Below, piece by piece: positions 1 through 9,167 of a DNA stretch of 64,000 nucleotides. The DNA is taken from the NCBI GenBank assembly GCA_023228065.1, contig JALOBX010000001.1:400454-464453 (forward strand). The letters run 5' to 3'. Made by a program: the position numbers and the translations under genes. The notes beneath the pieces are model-generated. The model saw only the letters and a program-made list of their open reading frames with translations, was not told where the DNA came from and made no database searches. Every line of letters begins with the position of its first letter. The first letter of the stretch is position 1. The stretch comes from Candidatus Pacearchaeota archaeon. GTDB taxonomy: Archaea; Nanoarchaeota; Nanoarchaeia; Pacearchaeales; GW2011-AR1.

Positions 1-267
1 TTCCTAAAAATCTTTGAAGATAAAGCACCAATGTTATTTATCTCTAATAAAGAAGATGAAACTGCCGGCATGATTAACGACAAGGAAAGAGAGATATTTG
101 GATTGAGATTAATGAAAAGAAATTTATTTGATATTACAATACTTAACAATAGAGGAATCTTAGAATATAGTTTAGGACTGGATGAAAAAACTGCATCATT
201 ATTAATATCCAAGAGCCAGAGAATATTCAATGAGCAGGAAGCGATACTTAATTTAAAAAAATACTAA
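1..267 (+). CDS. Hypothetical protein, C-terminal part (5' end outside window)
   Basis: The reading frame is open from base 1 (the frame of the ATG at 31 continues upstream to the window edge) and stops at 265-267, so this is the last 88 codons of a longer gene. The visible part is charged and mostly helical, ending in LNLKKY, with no cysteine pairs, membrane segment or catalytic motif that I recognise. Its stop lies 41 nt before the ATPase gene, which has its own TATA-like box, so the two are probably separate transcripts. No function is proposed. Confidence 0.6.
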   Translation, partial: FLKIFEDKAPMLFISNKEDETAGMINDKEREIFGLRLMKRNLFDITILNNRGILEYSLGLDEKTASLLISKSQRIFNEQEAILNLKKY

Positions 268-307
268 TTCTAAAAAAACTTATTAACTATTGTTTATTGT
301 TTATTTT

Positions 308-2926
308 ATGTGGCATAGTTTAGATAAAAAAGAAGTGCTTGCAAGACTAAAAACAAGTGAAGAGGGGTTGAATGATAAAGAGGCATCTTTAAGATTAAAA
401 GAATACGGAAAGAATGAAATTAAAGATGTTTTAAAAATAAAACCGCTATTTATTTTTCTTGAACAATTCAAATCTGTTTTTGTTGTAATTTTACTGGCTG
501 CTGCTATTTTCTCTCTGGTAATACAGCATTATATTGATTTTTTGGTAATTATTTTAATAGTTATTTTAAATTCAGCGATAGGTTTTTTCCAGCAGTACAA
601 AGCAGAAAAAATAATTTCAGAAATGAAAGAACTTCTTGTTCCTAAGGTAAAAGTAATAAGAGACGGAAAAATTTCAGAAATATCTTCTCTGAATCTTGTT
701 CCAGGAGACATATTAATTGTCTCTGAAGGAGATAAAATAACTGCTGATTGCAGATTGCTTTCTGTAAATGAATTGCAAATGAATGAAGCAGTTCTTACAG
801 GAGAAAGTTTCCCACAGGATAAATTATCAGAAAAGATACCTTTCCGCTCTGCTCTTGCTGACAGAGAAAATATGATTTATACAGGAACAACAGTTGTGAG
901 AGGAAATGCAAAAGCAGTTGTTGTATTTACAGGAATGGAAAGTGAATTTGGAAGAATTGCAGGACTTGTACAAGAAATAAAATCAAGAAAAACACCATTA
1001 GAAGAAAAATTGGATATTTTTTCAAGAAAAGTAGGAATTATTGTATTAATTTTAGCAGCAATTACTGCGGGTGTTGGAATTTATTACGGCAATGAAATAT
1101 TCGAAATGATACTAGCAGGAATTTCCCTTGCTGTCAGTGTGATTCCAGAAGGATTGCCTGCAGTTATTTCTATAACTCTTGCTCTTGCGATAAGAAGAAT
1201 GCAGAAATATAATGCATTAATAAGGAAGCTTCCTGCCGCAGAGACTCTCGGAAGAACAACAGTGATATGCACAGACAAAACAGGAACATTGACAGAAGAA
1301 AAAATGTCTGTGAATAAAATTTACTGCAATAATAATTTTTTCAATATTGAAAATGATAAATTTTTCCTAAACAAAAAAAATATTTCTCCTGATAAAAACA
1401 AAGAACTTATGCAATTATTAAGAACAGGAATAATGTGCAATAATGCAAGGCTGGAAATAAAAGGTAAGAAGATAGAAATTTTTGGAGACCCAACAGAAAA
1501 AGCATTAGTCCTCTCTTCTTATGATGCAGGTTTTATAAAAAAAATTGAACTTGAAAAAGAAATTAGAGTTAAAGAATATTCTTTTTCTTCAAGCAGAAAA
1601 ATGATGTCTATTGTAAGAAGAAAAAATGGAAATTTTATCAGTTATTCAAAAGGTGCTCCTGATGTAATTTTAAAACATTGTTCTAAGGAACTTTCTAATG
1701 GGAAGGTTGTAAATTTAAATGAGAAGAGAAAAAATGAATTGTTAAGAATTTATGAAGATATGGCTTCAGAAGCTCTTAGAGTTCTTGGATTTGCATTTAA
1801 GGAAGTTCCAGAGAAATTTAGTCAAGAAATTGCAGAAAATGATTTAATATTTTTAGGATTTCAGGGAATGTTAGACATCCCAAGAAAAGAAGTGAAGAAT
1901 GCAATTAGAGAATGCAGAGAAGCTGGAATAAAAATAAAAATGATTACAGGAGATTCAGTTATTACTGCAAAAGCAATCTCCAATATGATTGAACTTGACG
2001 GAGAACCTGTTGAAGGACATGAACTTGAAAAATTATCTGAAAGAGAATTTGATAGGGTAGTAAGAGAAAAAATTGTTTTTGCTAGGATAACTCCCGAATT
2101 AAAATTAAGAATAATTCAGTCATTAAAAAAACAAAAAGAAATTGTTGCAGTAACAGGAGATGGAGTCAATGATATTCTTGCATTAAAAGAAGCCCATATA
2201 GGAATTGCAATGGGAATAAGAGGAACAGATGTAACGAGAGAGGTTGCAGATATAATTCTTCTTGACGACAATTTTAACACAATAGTAACTGCTGTGAGAG
2301 AAGGAAGAAGAGTTTATGATAATATGAAAAAATCAATCAAGTCACATTTGTCTGCAAATGTTGATGAACTGTTTGTTGTTCTTGCTGCAGTAATGTTTTC
2401 TTTCCCGCTTCCATTTCTTCCACTGGCAATTTTATGGATGAATCTTATTACAGATTCTCTTCCAAGTCTTGCATTATGTGTTGAAAAAGAAGAAAAAGAT
2501 ATTATGAAGAGAAAACCCATAGACCATGATGGAAATATTCTTGGCGGAATTATGAAGTTTATAGCAATAGCAGGAATTTTTTCTTTTATTGTTACCATGG
2601 GAGTTTTTATTTTATTCTACAAAACAGATTTAGTAAAGGCAAGAACTCTTGCTCTTACAATGGCGGTATTTTGCGAAATGTTTGTAGTCTTATCGTGCCG
2701 TTCTGATAAAGAAAATATATGGAAGATTGGATTGTTCAGCAATAAATTTTTGATATTCGCAATAATAACTGCTGTTGCACTCCAGTTAATTGCAATTTAT
2801 TCTCCCCTTTCTCTAATATTTGGACTTAAAGCAGTTTCTATTGGTGAAATATTATTAGTAGCAGGAGTATCTTCAATAGGCTTTGTCATATTTGAAGTTA
2901 TGAAATTTTTTAAAATAAAAATATAA
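308..2926 (+). CDS. P2A-type Ca2+-transporting P-type ATPase
   Basis: An 872-residue cation pump of the SERCA-like P-type family, expected to export Ca2+ across the cytoplasmic membrane. The actuator TGES motif is at about residue 164 and the phosphorylated Asp is D323 in DKTGTLT. The hinge motif TGDGVND is also present. Calcium ligands of the family are conserved: PEGLP in M4, NVDE in M5, NLITD in M6 and a Glu in M8 (CEM), which favours Ca2+ over Na+/K+ or H+. ATG 308 is preferred over an in-frame TTG at 290, because a TATA-like TTATTAA lies about 26 nt upstream, fitting leaderless transcription. The ion is inferred from ligands only. Confidence 0.9.
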   Translation: MWHSLDKKEVLARLKTSEEGLNDKEASLRLKEYGKNEIKDVLKIKPLFIFLEQFKSVFVVILLAAAIFSLVIQHYIDFLVIILIVILNSAIGFFQQYKAEKIISEMKELLVPKVKVIRDGKISEISSLNLVPGDILIVSEGDKITADCRLLSVNELQMNEAVLTGESFPQDKLSEKIPFRSALADRENMIYTGTTVVRGNAKAVVVFTGMESEFGRIAGLVQEIKSRKTPLEEKLDIFSRKVGIIVLILAAITAGVGIYYGNEIFEMILAGISLAVSVIPEGLPAVISITLALAIRRMQKYNALIRKLPAAETLGRTTVICTDKTGTLTEEKMSVNKIYCNNNFFNIENDKFFLNKKNISPDKNKELMQLLRTGIMCNNARLEIKGKKIEIFGDPTEKALVLSSYDAGFIKKIELEKEIRVKEYSFSSSRKMMSIVRRKNGNFISYSKGAPDVILKHCSKELSNGKVVNLNEKRKNELLRIYEDMASEALRVLGFAFKEVPEKFSQEIAENDLIFLGFQGMLDIPRKEVKNAIRECREAGIKIKMITGDSVITAKAISNMIELDGEPVEGHELEKLSEREFDRVVREKIVFARITPELKLRIIQSLKKQKEIVAVTGDGVNDILALKEAHIGIAMGIRGTDVTREVADIILLDDNFNTIVTAVREGRRVYDNMKKSIKSHLSANVDELFVVLAAVMFSFPLPFLPLAILWMNLITDSLPSLALCVEKEEKDIMKRKPIDHDGNILGGIMKFIAIAGIFSFIVTMGVFILFYKTDLVKARTLALTMAVFCEMFVVLSCRSDKENIWKIGLFSNKFLIFAIITAVALQLIAIYSPLSLIFGLKAVSIGEILLVAGVSSIGFVIFEVMKFFKIKI

Positions 2927-2969
2927 TTCACTTCAAAAAGTTAATAAATCCTTTTTCACTTTTGTATTT

Positions 2970-3668
2970 ATGAATAAAAGAGGTTTTATTAGGAATAATC
3001 TTACTCGCGACCCTGCTCGTTTATCCCTGTCCTTACTTCCGCGAAATCGCTCGGGTCAGTTTTTTTTAATTTCTGCAGTGATTATAATTGTAGTTATTGT
3101 CAGCATTGTGACTGTTTCAAATTATACGCAAAAAAAAGAAGTCATAAAACTTTATGATTTGGGGCAGGAGCTTGGTATTGAAAGCCAGCATGTTCTTGAA
3201 TATGGAACATACAGCCAGCTTGATGAAACCCAAATGAAAGGATTGATGGAAACATTTATCCAAAATTATGTAAATTATATTGGTGATGGAAAAAATGTTT
3301 ATTTTGTATACGGAAACAGCAGAGTGATAAATATGGTTGGATATCAAGATATTGTAGAAGAGAGTGTTGAAGTTTGTTTTAAAAGCGGAAGTGTAGGAAC
3401 AGGAAATGTAATCACAGGCAATCAAGTAGAAGAACCCAGCAAGACACTAGAGAGCGGAGGAGAACATGTTGTGACAGCAGATGAATGTTTCCCATATACA
3501 ACAATCAGCAAAGTTCAGGAATTTACAAAAAGTGCAGGAGATATATCTGTGGTGGTTGTAAGAATAGAAGGAATAGATTATCAATTTAAATTAAAAGCAG
3601 GAGAAAATTTCTACTTCATAATCTGGCAGGAAATAGGGGGAGAAAAACATGTTGTTACAAATGAATAA
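2970..3668 (+). CDS. Pilin-like secreted protein with class III signal peptide
   Basis: 232 residues. A basic N-terminus ends in the prepilin-peptidase-type site RSG/QFFLI, followed by a hydrophobic helix (about residues 31-50) and a soluble domain with two cysteines. This is the layout of archaeal type IV pilin-like proteins, cut by a FlaK/EppA-type peptidase and assembled by the ATPase and TadC-like proteins downstream. The N-terminal 20-odd residues before the cleavage site are unusually long for the family. They are encoded by a stretch (3001-3060) visibly richer in G+C than its surroundings. First gene of a co-directional pilin run; its 3' end overlaps the next gene. A pseudo-minor pilin role is inferred. 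Confidence 0.65.
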   Translation: MNKRGFIRNNLTRDPARLSLSLLPRNRSGQFFLISAVIIIVVIVSIVTVSNYTQKKEVIKLYDLGQELGIESQHVLEYGTYSQLDETQMKGLMETFIQNYVNYIGDGKNVYFVYGNSRVINMVGYQDIVEESVEVCFKSGSVGTGNVITGNQVEEPSKTLESGGEHVVTADECFPYTTISKVQEFTKSAGDISVVVVRIEGIDYQFKLKAGENFYFIIWQEIGGEKHVVTNE

Positions 3669-4188
3669 AAGAAACAAAAAAGGGCTTAGTGAAGTAATAG
3701 GATATATTTTACTGATAAGCATTTCAATAGTAATGAGTGTTCTTGTTTATCAATATTTGAAAACTTATGTTCCAAAAGAAGCACCAACATGTGACGAGGG
3801 GACTTCTATTTTTATAAAAGAGATTGTATATGACTGCACAAATTCAAAACAACTTAATATAACTTTCAAAAATAATGGAAGATTCAGCATAAGCGGATAT
3901 TATATTCATGTATCAGATAATCCAGACAAAGAACAGCTGGCAGTAATAGATTTATCTACAAAGTTTGTCAGCGGAGGAAGTGTTTCTGGAAGTTCAATAA
4001 TTTTTTCACAATTCGAAGAGAATGGATTTGTTCCAGAAAGCGAGAATGTTTCATCATTTGATATTTCAGAGTTTGGTACTTTGTATAGATTAGAAATAAT
4101 TCCAATAAGAATACAGGAAATTGACGACAAGAAAAAACTTGTCAGCTGCAGCAATGCAAAAGTTGAAGAAGATTTAGTTTGCGCATAA
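3649..4188 (+). CDS. Archaeal type IV pilin-like protein
   Basis: 179 residues with the archaeal pilin N-terminus KKG/LSEVIGYILLI, a single hydrophobic helix and a beta-rich exported domain. The G/LSE pattern is the typical class III signal cleavage site. The start at 3649 is chosen because GGGGGAG lies six bases upstream; an in-frame ATG at 3661 is the alternative. The gene overlaps the preceding pilin-like gene by 20 nt, indicating translational coupling. It contains three or four cysteines (TCDEG, DCTNS, SCSNA) that could form disulfides outside the cell. Pilus subunit versus minor pilin cannot be decided from sequence. Confidence 0.75.
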   Translation: MLLQMNKRNKKGLSEVIGYILLISISIVMSVLVYQYLKTYVPKEAPTCDEGTSIFIKEIVYDCTNSKQLNITFKNNGRFSISGYYIHVSDNPDKEQLAVIDLSTKFVSGGSVSGSSIIFSQFEENGFVPESENVSSFDISEFGTLYRLEIIPIRIQEIDDKKKLVSCSNAKVEEDLVCA

Positions 4189-4243
4189 ATTAGAAGATAA
4201 AGTCAGACAAAAGAATTTAAAACTAATAAAACTATATAATAAA

Positions 4244-4717
4244 ATGAGAAAGAGGATTGCAAAAAAGAAAGGAATTTCTCCGGTAGTTACTAGTCTTTTA
4301 CTTATCGGGCTTGTAATTGTGATTACTTCTGTTATCTTCTTGTGGTTTAGAGGAATTGTTGAAGAGGGAGTTACAAAATTTGGTAAAAATATAAAACTTG
4401 TATGTGAAGATGTAGAATTTGAAGCGAGCTATTCTTCTTCTGGAATGCTTAGCATTGTAAATATAGGAAATATTCCTCTTTACAGATTAAATATTAGATA
4501 TGGAAGCGGAGGAAATTTCCAGACAAAAGATTTGAAAGATATAGCAGTTGGATGGCCAGACAAAGGTTTAAATCAGGGAGGAACTTTCTCTGGTAGTATT
4601 GGTAATGTAGTTGGAAGCAGTGAAAAGATAATAGTACTTCCTATCCTTATAGGAACATCAGGAAGCGGAAAGAAAACATTCATATGTGAGGGACAATATG
4701 GTAAAGAGGTTATATAA
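4244..4717 (+). CDS. Archaeal type IV pilin-like protein
   Basis: 157 residues beginning with a basic segment and KKG/ISPVVTSLLLIGLVIVI, the classical archaeal pilin signature, followed by a beta-rich ectodomain with two cysteines. A TATA-like run (4221-4235) stands before the ATG, so it may have its own promoter within the cluster. Its end overlaps the next pilin gene by 20 nt. Likely a structural or minor subunit of the pilus built by the 5824 ATPase. Confidence 0.8.
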   Translation: MRKRIAKKKGISPVVTSLLLIGLVIVITSVIFLWFRGIVEEGVTKFGKNIKLVCEDVEFEASYSSSGMLSIVNIGNIPLYRLNIRYGSGGNFQTKDLKDIAVGWPDKGLNQGGTFSGSIGNVVGSSEKIIVLPILIGTSGSGKKTFICEGQYGKEVI

Positions 4718-5216
4718 AAAGATTAGAAGAAATAATAAGAAGGGGCTTTCAGATATAGTCACTACAGTTATCTTAGTAGCACTAAGCATGGCTGCAGTTG
4801 TTATTGTATGGGTTTTTATAAATAATTTAATCAAGGGGCAGATAAAAAGCACAGAATCCTGTTTTGGAAATTTTGATAAAGTAAAACTTAATGGGCAATA
4901 TACTTGTTATGATATTCAAAATAATATTTTTAGAATTTCCTTGACAGTAGGAAATGTGCAGGTTGATAAAGTGATTATTTCAGTATCTTCTGCGAGTGCT
5001 GTAAAAAGCTATGAGATAACAAATACAGCGCAAGCAATTGATGGATTAGTTCTGTATTCTGGGGGAGATGTAATTCTTCCTGGAAAAAATTCAGGACTAA
5101 CATATAATGCAACAGGATTTCCAAGCAATATTGATTTGATTCAAATTGCTCCTGTAATCAGCGGAACACAATGTGAAATTTCTGACACTATTTCTGAAAT
5201 TGAATTCTGTCAATAA
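4698..5216 (+). CDS. Archaeal type IV pilin-like protein
   Basis: 172 residues: basic N-terminus, cleavage site KKG/LSDIVTTVILVAL, one hydrophobic helix, then a small ectodomain with four cysteines. The ATG at 4698 is preferred to an in-frame GTG at 4686, since GAGG sits six bases before it. The start overlaps the end of the previous pilin gene, implying coupled translation. Third of three consecutive canonical pilins (3649, 4244, 4698), which differ mainly in the exported domain; this is typical of paralogous pilin sets. Confidence 0.8.
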   Translation: MVKRLYKKIRRNNKKGLSDIVTTVILVALSMAAVVIVWVFINNLIKGQIKSTESCFGNFDKVKLNGQYTCYDIQNNIFRISLTVGNVQVDKVIISVSSASAVKSYEITNTAQAIDGLVLYSGGDVILPGKNSGLTYNATGFPSNIDLIQIAPVISGTQCEISDTISEIEFCQ

Positions 5217-5272
5217 GAAGTTGAACTTGAATAAGAACAAAATTATTTAAATCAAAATTTGCTTGATAGTGT

Positions 5273-5824
5273 ATGATAAAAAGAGGAAAGAGAATTTTTT
5301 TTAATGATAATTTTCGTGGGCAGGTGTGGATAGAAACAGTAATTTATACTTTGATTGCTTTTGTAATGATTGGCCTGATTCTTTCTTTTGCACGTCCGAA
5401 AATTGAGGAACTGCAGGACAAAGCAATTTTACAACAGTCTACTGAAATGATGAAAGAGATAGATTCAACAATTCTATCTATGGGTGCTGCGGGAAATCAA
5501 AGAATACTTGAGATAGGAATAAAAAAAGGAAGTTTGGTAATAGACGGAGCTACTGATAAAATTATTTTTGAACTTGAAAGCAAAGGGACATACAGCGAGC
5601 CTGGAAAAAATATCACTGACGGAAGCATAATAATTCTTACAGAAAAAAAGAGCGGATTTAATCTTGTTACATTGACTAGAGATTACAGCACTGATTATGA
5701 TTTAAAAATAGAAGGAAAAGATGAATCTGAAAGAATAAGCAAAGCATCTACTTCCTATAAATTATCAATTTTAAATGAGGGAGATAGAAACGGAAAGACT
5801 CTCATGAATATTTCATTAGGATAA
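5273..5824 (+). CDS. Pilin-like protein with RG/QVWIET signal
   Basis: 183 residues. The N-terminus runs into RG/QVWIETVIYTLI, a class III signal variant seen in DPANN pilus loci, followed by a transmembrane/pilin helix and an amphipathic helix (PKIEELQDKAI) before a beta-rich domain. No cysteines. An ATTTAAAT box lies 27 nt before the ATG, so transcription may restart here. The stop codon overlaps the ATPase start (TAATG at 5822-5826), tying this protein to the secretion motor. Confidence 0.65.
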   Translation: MIKRGKRIFFNDNFRGQVWIETVIYTLIAFVMIGLILSFARPKIEELQDKAILQQSTEMMKEIDSTILSMGAAGNQRILEIGIKKGSLVIDGATDKIIFELESKGTYSEPGKNITDGSIIILTEKKSGFNLVTLTRDYSTDYDLKIEGKDESERISKASTSYKLSILNEGDRNGKTLMNISLG

Positions 5825-7401
5825 TGGCATTTTTTAAATCAAAAGAAAAAGAGAGCAGAGAAAGCATAGAATATTTTGAAAAAGTAAATATAGATTTTCA
5901 TCCAAAAACCCCAAGTCTGGAAAAAATAAAAGACAAAACAAAGATAGATGTGCGATATCCTGTAATTTCCCCATTTGCATTTATTCACATTCATTGGGAT
6001 GAAAAGATTTATGAATTAGTATATGAAATTGAAGAGCCATTACTAAATGAACAAGAAAAGATTTATAGAGAACAATTAAGCTCTGCAATAAGAGATTTAA
6101 TAAATTTTGAAGAAATTGTTGAAAGAACTGAAGAAGCTCTGTTGGATTATATTGATAAAAGATTGAAAGTCCTTGCAATTGAACTTGGAATGGCTATTTC
6201 TTATGATTCCTATAAAAAAATATATTATTATTTATGCAGAGATTTTATTGGAGTCAATGAAATTGAACCAATGTTAAGAGATTATTTTGTAGAAGATATA
6301 GAATGCAATGGTATGAAAAGTCCTGTCTATATTATTCATAGAGTTTATAGAAATATGAGAACCAATATAACTTTTGAGAATATTGAACAATTAGAGAGTC
6401 TTGTTGAAAAATTAGCACAAAGGTGCGGTAAGCATATTTCTTATGCAGATCCTATTCTCGACGGAACATTGCCTGATGGAAGCAGAATTAATGCTACATA
6501 CACTACGGACATAACAAGCCACGGACCTACATTCACTATAAGAAAATTCACAAAAACTCCATGGACACCAACGCAATTAGTTTCTTTTAATACCTTAAGC
6601 CCAGAGATGCTTGCTTATTTATGGATGATGGTTCAATATAGAATGAATATATTAATAACTGGAGGAACTGCATCAGGAAAGACAACTCTGCTTAATGCTG
6701 TTGCTTTTTTTATTCCACCAGAAGCAAGAGTAGTTTCAATTGAAGATACAAGAGAATTAAATCTGCCAAGAGAAAATTGGCTACCAAGTGTTGTCAGAGG
6801 AGGAACTGGCGGCAGCAAACAAAATGAGATTACATTATTCACCTTATTAAGAAGTTCATTCAGACAAAATCCAGATTATGTAATTGTTGGAGAAGTAAGA
6901 GGAAAAGAAGCATCTGTATTATTTCAGGGTATGGCTTCAGGACACTCATCAATAAGCACAATGCACGCAGATTCTGTTGAAACTTTAATCAAAAGACTGG
7001 AAACTCCGCCGATAGAACTTTCTCCTACATTGCTTAATGTTCTTGATTGTGTTTGCATTATGACTCACGCAGTTGTGAACAAAGAAGAAACAAGAAAATT
7101 AAGGGAAGTTGTAGAAGTTGTAAATGTTAATCCCGAAGGAATTGCAACAATAAATACTCCTTATACATGGAATCCCAGCGATGACAGATTTTATTTTAAG
7201 AAAAGCAGCAAAGTTTTTGAAAAAATATCAAGGAGATATGGAATAAGAATGGATGAATTAGAAATTGAATTTAGAAGGAAAGTTCAGCTGGTATTTAATA
7301 TGTACAAGAAAAAAGTGTTTGGGTTTGAAGAAGTGCAGGAACTTGTAAACAAATATTACAAAAAGCCAGAAGAAGTTCTAAGGGAATTTGGCGTGCAGTA
7401 G
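5824..7401 (+). CDS. Type II/IV secretion system ATPase (TadA/FlaI-like pilus motor)
   Basis: 525 residues, of the VirB11/PilB/FlaI secretion ATPase superfamily that drives assembly of archaeal pili. Walker A GGTASGKTT is at about residues 280-288 and the Walker B/Asp-Glu region VIVGEVRGKE at about 353. HSSISTMHADS provides the His-box. The N-terminal domain carries the family segment IECNGMKSPVYI. Expected as a cytoplasmic hexamer docked on the TadC-like proteins at 9328 and 10709. It overlaps the preceding pilin-like gene by one base. No archaellum accessory genes are nearby, so a pilus is more likely than an archaellum. Confidence 0.9.
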   Translation: MAFFKSKEKESRESIEYFEKVNIDFHPKTPSLEKIKDKTKIDVRYPVISPFAFIHIHWDEKIYELVYEIEEPLLNEQEKIYREQLSSAIRDLINFEEIVERTEEALLDYIDKRLKVLAIELGMAISYDSYKKIYYYLCRDFIGVNEIEPMLRDYFVEDIECNGMKSPVYIIHRVYRNMRTNITFENIEQLESLVEKLAQRCGKHISYADPILDGTLPDGSRINATYTTDITSHGPTFTIRKFTKTPWTPTQLVSFNTLSPEMLAYLWMMVQYRMNILITGGTASGKTTLLNAVAFFIPPEARVVSIEDTRELNLPRENWLPSVVRGGTGGSKQNEITLFTLLRSSFRQNPDYVIVGEVRGKEASVLFQGMASGHSSISTMHADSVETLIKRLETPPIELSPTLLNVLDCVCIMTHAVVNKEETRKLREVVEVVNVNPEGIATINTPYTWNPSDDRFYFKKSSKVFEKISRRYGIRMDELEIEFRRKVQLVFNMYKKKVFGFEEVQELVNKYYKKPEEVLREFGVQ

Positions 7402-7404
7402 GAA

Positions 7405-7641
7405 TTATTTCTTAGAATTATTTTTTAATAATCTTTTGATTAATAAGAATATTAGAAATCCAAACCCTAATAAAATTACAATATAAATTCCAATCATCAT
7501 CAAAGTACCCAAAAGAAGTGTTTGAAACATTAGAATAATATTATTTTTAGTTAATGAATCAATAAAACTGCGAAATATAATCAATTCAATGATACTAATT
7601 GAAATTAAAAAAATAATAATTAACCATTTGGGCATCTTCAT
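7405..7641 (-). CDS. Small two-helix membrane protein, unknown
   Basis: 78 residues with two hydrophobic segments (WLIIIFLISISIIELII and the MFQTLLLG...FLIFLLI region) and a basic tail. The ATG at 7641 is chosen over 7656 because a TTTTAAATT box lies about 27 nt upstream, matching the leaderless spacing seen across the window. It converges with the secretion ATPase gene (stops 3 nt apart) and sits downstream of the TSP1 protein gene on the same strand. No family recognised. Confidence 0.5.
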   Translation of the reverse strand: MKMPKWLIIIFLISISIIELIIFRSFIDSLTKNNIILMFQTLLLGTLMMIGIYIVILLGFGFLIFLLIKRLLKNNSKK

Positions 7642-7701
7642 ATATAAAAATGTCATTTGTAATTTAAAAAGCTATCGGAATTAAAAAGAATTATTTTTAA
7701 A

Positions 7702-9009
7702 TTATCTACATCTTAAACGCTCATAAGCATATCCATACGAATCACACCAAGTGCATGTATCACAATCCCACCAACAATGATACCAAGGATTACAAGCTAG
7801 ACGACAATTGCATTCATAAGAATGACTACTCGCACAACATCCCCAATCACCATAACAAGTCATATCTCCGCTCCCACTTCCCAAGTCGGATCTATATTTA
7901 CTCCAATAAAAACCATCATCACAGATTTGACCGCTTACATCACTACATTTAAAAATGCCTGCCCCTGTCGCTCTACAACCACTCCCATCACTTCTCCATT
8001 CACAATGTTGAGTATTACAGTTAGCATTGTTTGTGGGTTTGGGTGTAGGACATTTATCATCATTAACTATTACTTTATCCTCTCTTATACATTTAAACAT
8101 TTCTGACTTTGTACCCCCACCACAAGTTGCACTGCATGATCCCCAACCAGTACTATTCCATCTATAAGTATAACAAAATTTATTTTGATTAATTGCGTCT
8201 TGCAATTTCATTGTTGTTCCTCTAATTTTAATTTCAGTCTCATTTGCATAATGATATTTTCCTTCAAGAATTTTGTTTCCTGCGGGGATAGATAATACCT
8301 GAGCAGCTCCAGATATATTACAAAGTTTGTGTTCAGAGATTAAAGCTTGAGCAAGAGTCATTTGTCCGTCTTTTACAGACACCCAAACCTGCGAAGCATT
8401 ATGTATATTAGAAGGAAAGGTATTATTATATGAAAGACCAGGAGTACATTTTATATGAGCTTTTCCGATTCCCAATAATCCAGCATTACAAGTATTGTCT
8501 TCTAAAATTAAGTTGTTATTATCATCATACCATCCTTTTATCCCAGTAGAACGAGAAGAAGGCTCATTATCTACACCGATGTTTCCACAATTATCAATTA
8601 TAATAGGCTCTTCATTACAATCATACCAATCGCTTCCATAATCATCACTTCCAACACGACAAGCATATTCTTTATTTGGATAAAGTCCTCCACAATCATC
8701 TGCCTTGATAAAATTATTATCCTTATCATACCATCCCCAAATTCTATTGTCTTCACAATCTAAATCTTTTCCATTACAAGTTGCAGGAATAGAAGTAGAG
8801 CCAATAATCCAACTGTCATATAGTCCATTAGTATCTATTAATTTAAGAGAAACATTATAATGTGCTAAAGATTGAAGAGTCATATTTGAAACGCCAATTC
8901 TTACTAAGATATCATTAGCATTATGGAGTTTAGCAGCACTGACTGCAAAACTTCCGAGAACTAAAACTAATAATACTATGATTACAAAACATCCCCTCTT
9001 CTTAAACAT
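7702..9009 (-). CDS. Secreted Cys-rich protein with thrombospondin type 1 repeat
   Basis: 435 residues with a Sec-type signal peptide (basic FKKRG, hydrophobic core, SAA). Around residues 284-335 is WNSTGWGSCSATCGGG followed by spaced cysteines, a recognisable thrombospondin type 1 (TSP1) pattern. The C-terminal 90 residues are packed with Cys, Trp and Tyr. Three copies of a strand-helix motif (hV-hx4-MTLxxA) occur at about residues 34-57, 205-230 and 256-283. Two WGWYD/KGWYD segments repeat in between. Extracellular disulfide-rich adhesion or surface role is inferred. It lies antiparallel inside the pilus cluster; a TATA-like TTTTAAAAA precedes the ATG by about 29 nt. Confidence 0.7.
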   Translation of the reverse strand: MFKKRGCFVIIVLLVLVLGSFAVSAAKLHNANDILVRIGVSNMTLQSLAHYNVSLKLIDTNGLYDSWIIGSTSIPATCNGKDLDCEDNRIWGWYDKDNNFIKADDCGGLYPNKEYACRVGSDDYGSDWYDCNEEPIIIDNCGNIGVDNEPSSRSTGIKGWYDDNNNLILEDNTCNAGLLGIGKAHIKCTPGLSYNNTFPSNIHNASQVWVSVKDGQMTLAQALISEHKLCNISGAAQVLSIPAGNKILEGKYHYANETEIKIRGTTMKLQDAINQNKFCYTYRWNSTGWGSCSATCGGGTKSEMFKCIREDKVIVNDDKCPTPKPTNNANCNTQHCEWRSDGSGCRATGAGIFKCSDVSGQICDDGFYWSKYRSDLGSGSGDMTCYGDWGCCASSHSYECNCRLACNPWYHCWWDCDTCTWCDSYGYAYERLRCR

Positions 9010-9098
9010 AGATAAATTAGGAAATTACTCTTTTTAAAATTATTCTTAGCAGATATTTTTACAAAATGTTTAATAACATAAAAATACTTTTTGATAGT

Positions 9099-9167
9099 AT
9101 GAAAAATAGGAAATTTTGCAACGTCCTCACATTCGTTGCGGATACAAAATCTGGAGATTTTGCATAA
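9099..9167 (+). CDS. Leader mini-ORF A (22 codons), TAATG-coupled
   Basis: An ATG placed about 27 nt after a TATA-like box (TTTAATAACA) opens a 22-codon frame starting MKNRKFCNVL and ending TKSGDFA. Its TAA overlaps the ATG of the next gene (TAATG, 9165-9169). The last codons contain GGAG, a Shine-Dalgarno sequence 10 nt before the downstream ATG. The peptide and the DNA resemble mini-ORF C at 26280 (MKNKTFFNVL...GGSFA), which precedes an unrelated GTPase gene. Similar 3' ends occur in mini-ORFs B and D. Translation is inferred from this conservation. Confidence 0.6.
   Translation: MKNRKFCNVLTFVADTKSGDFA

Noticed and set aside
7755..8106. Plus-strand frames opposite the TSP1 protein
   Set aside because: His/Thr/Ile-rich readings are reverse complements of a Cys/Trp-rich gene; no start context or homologue.
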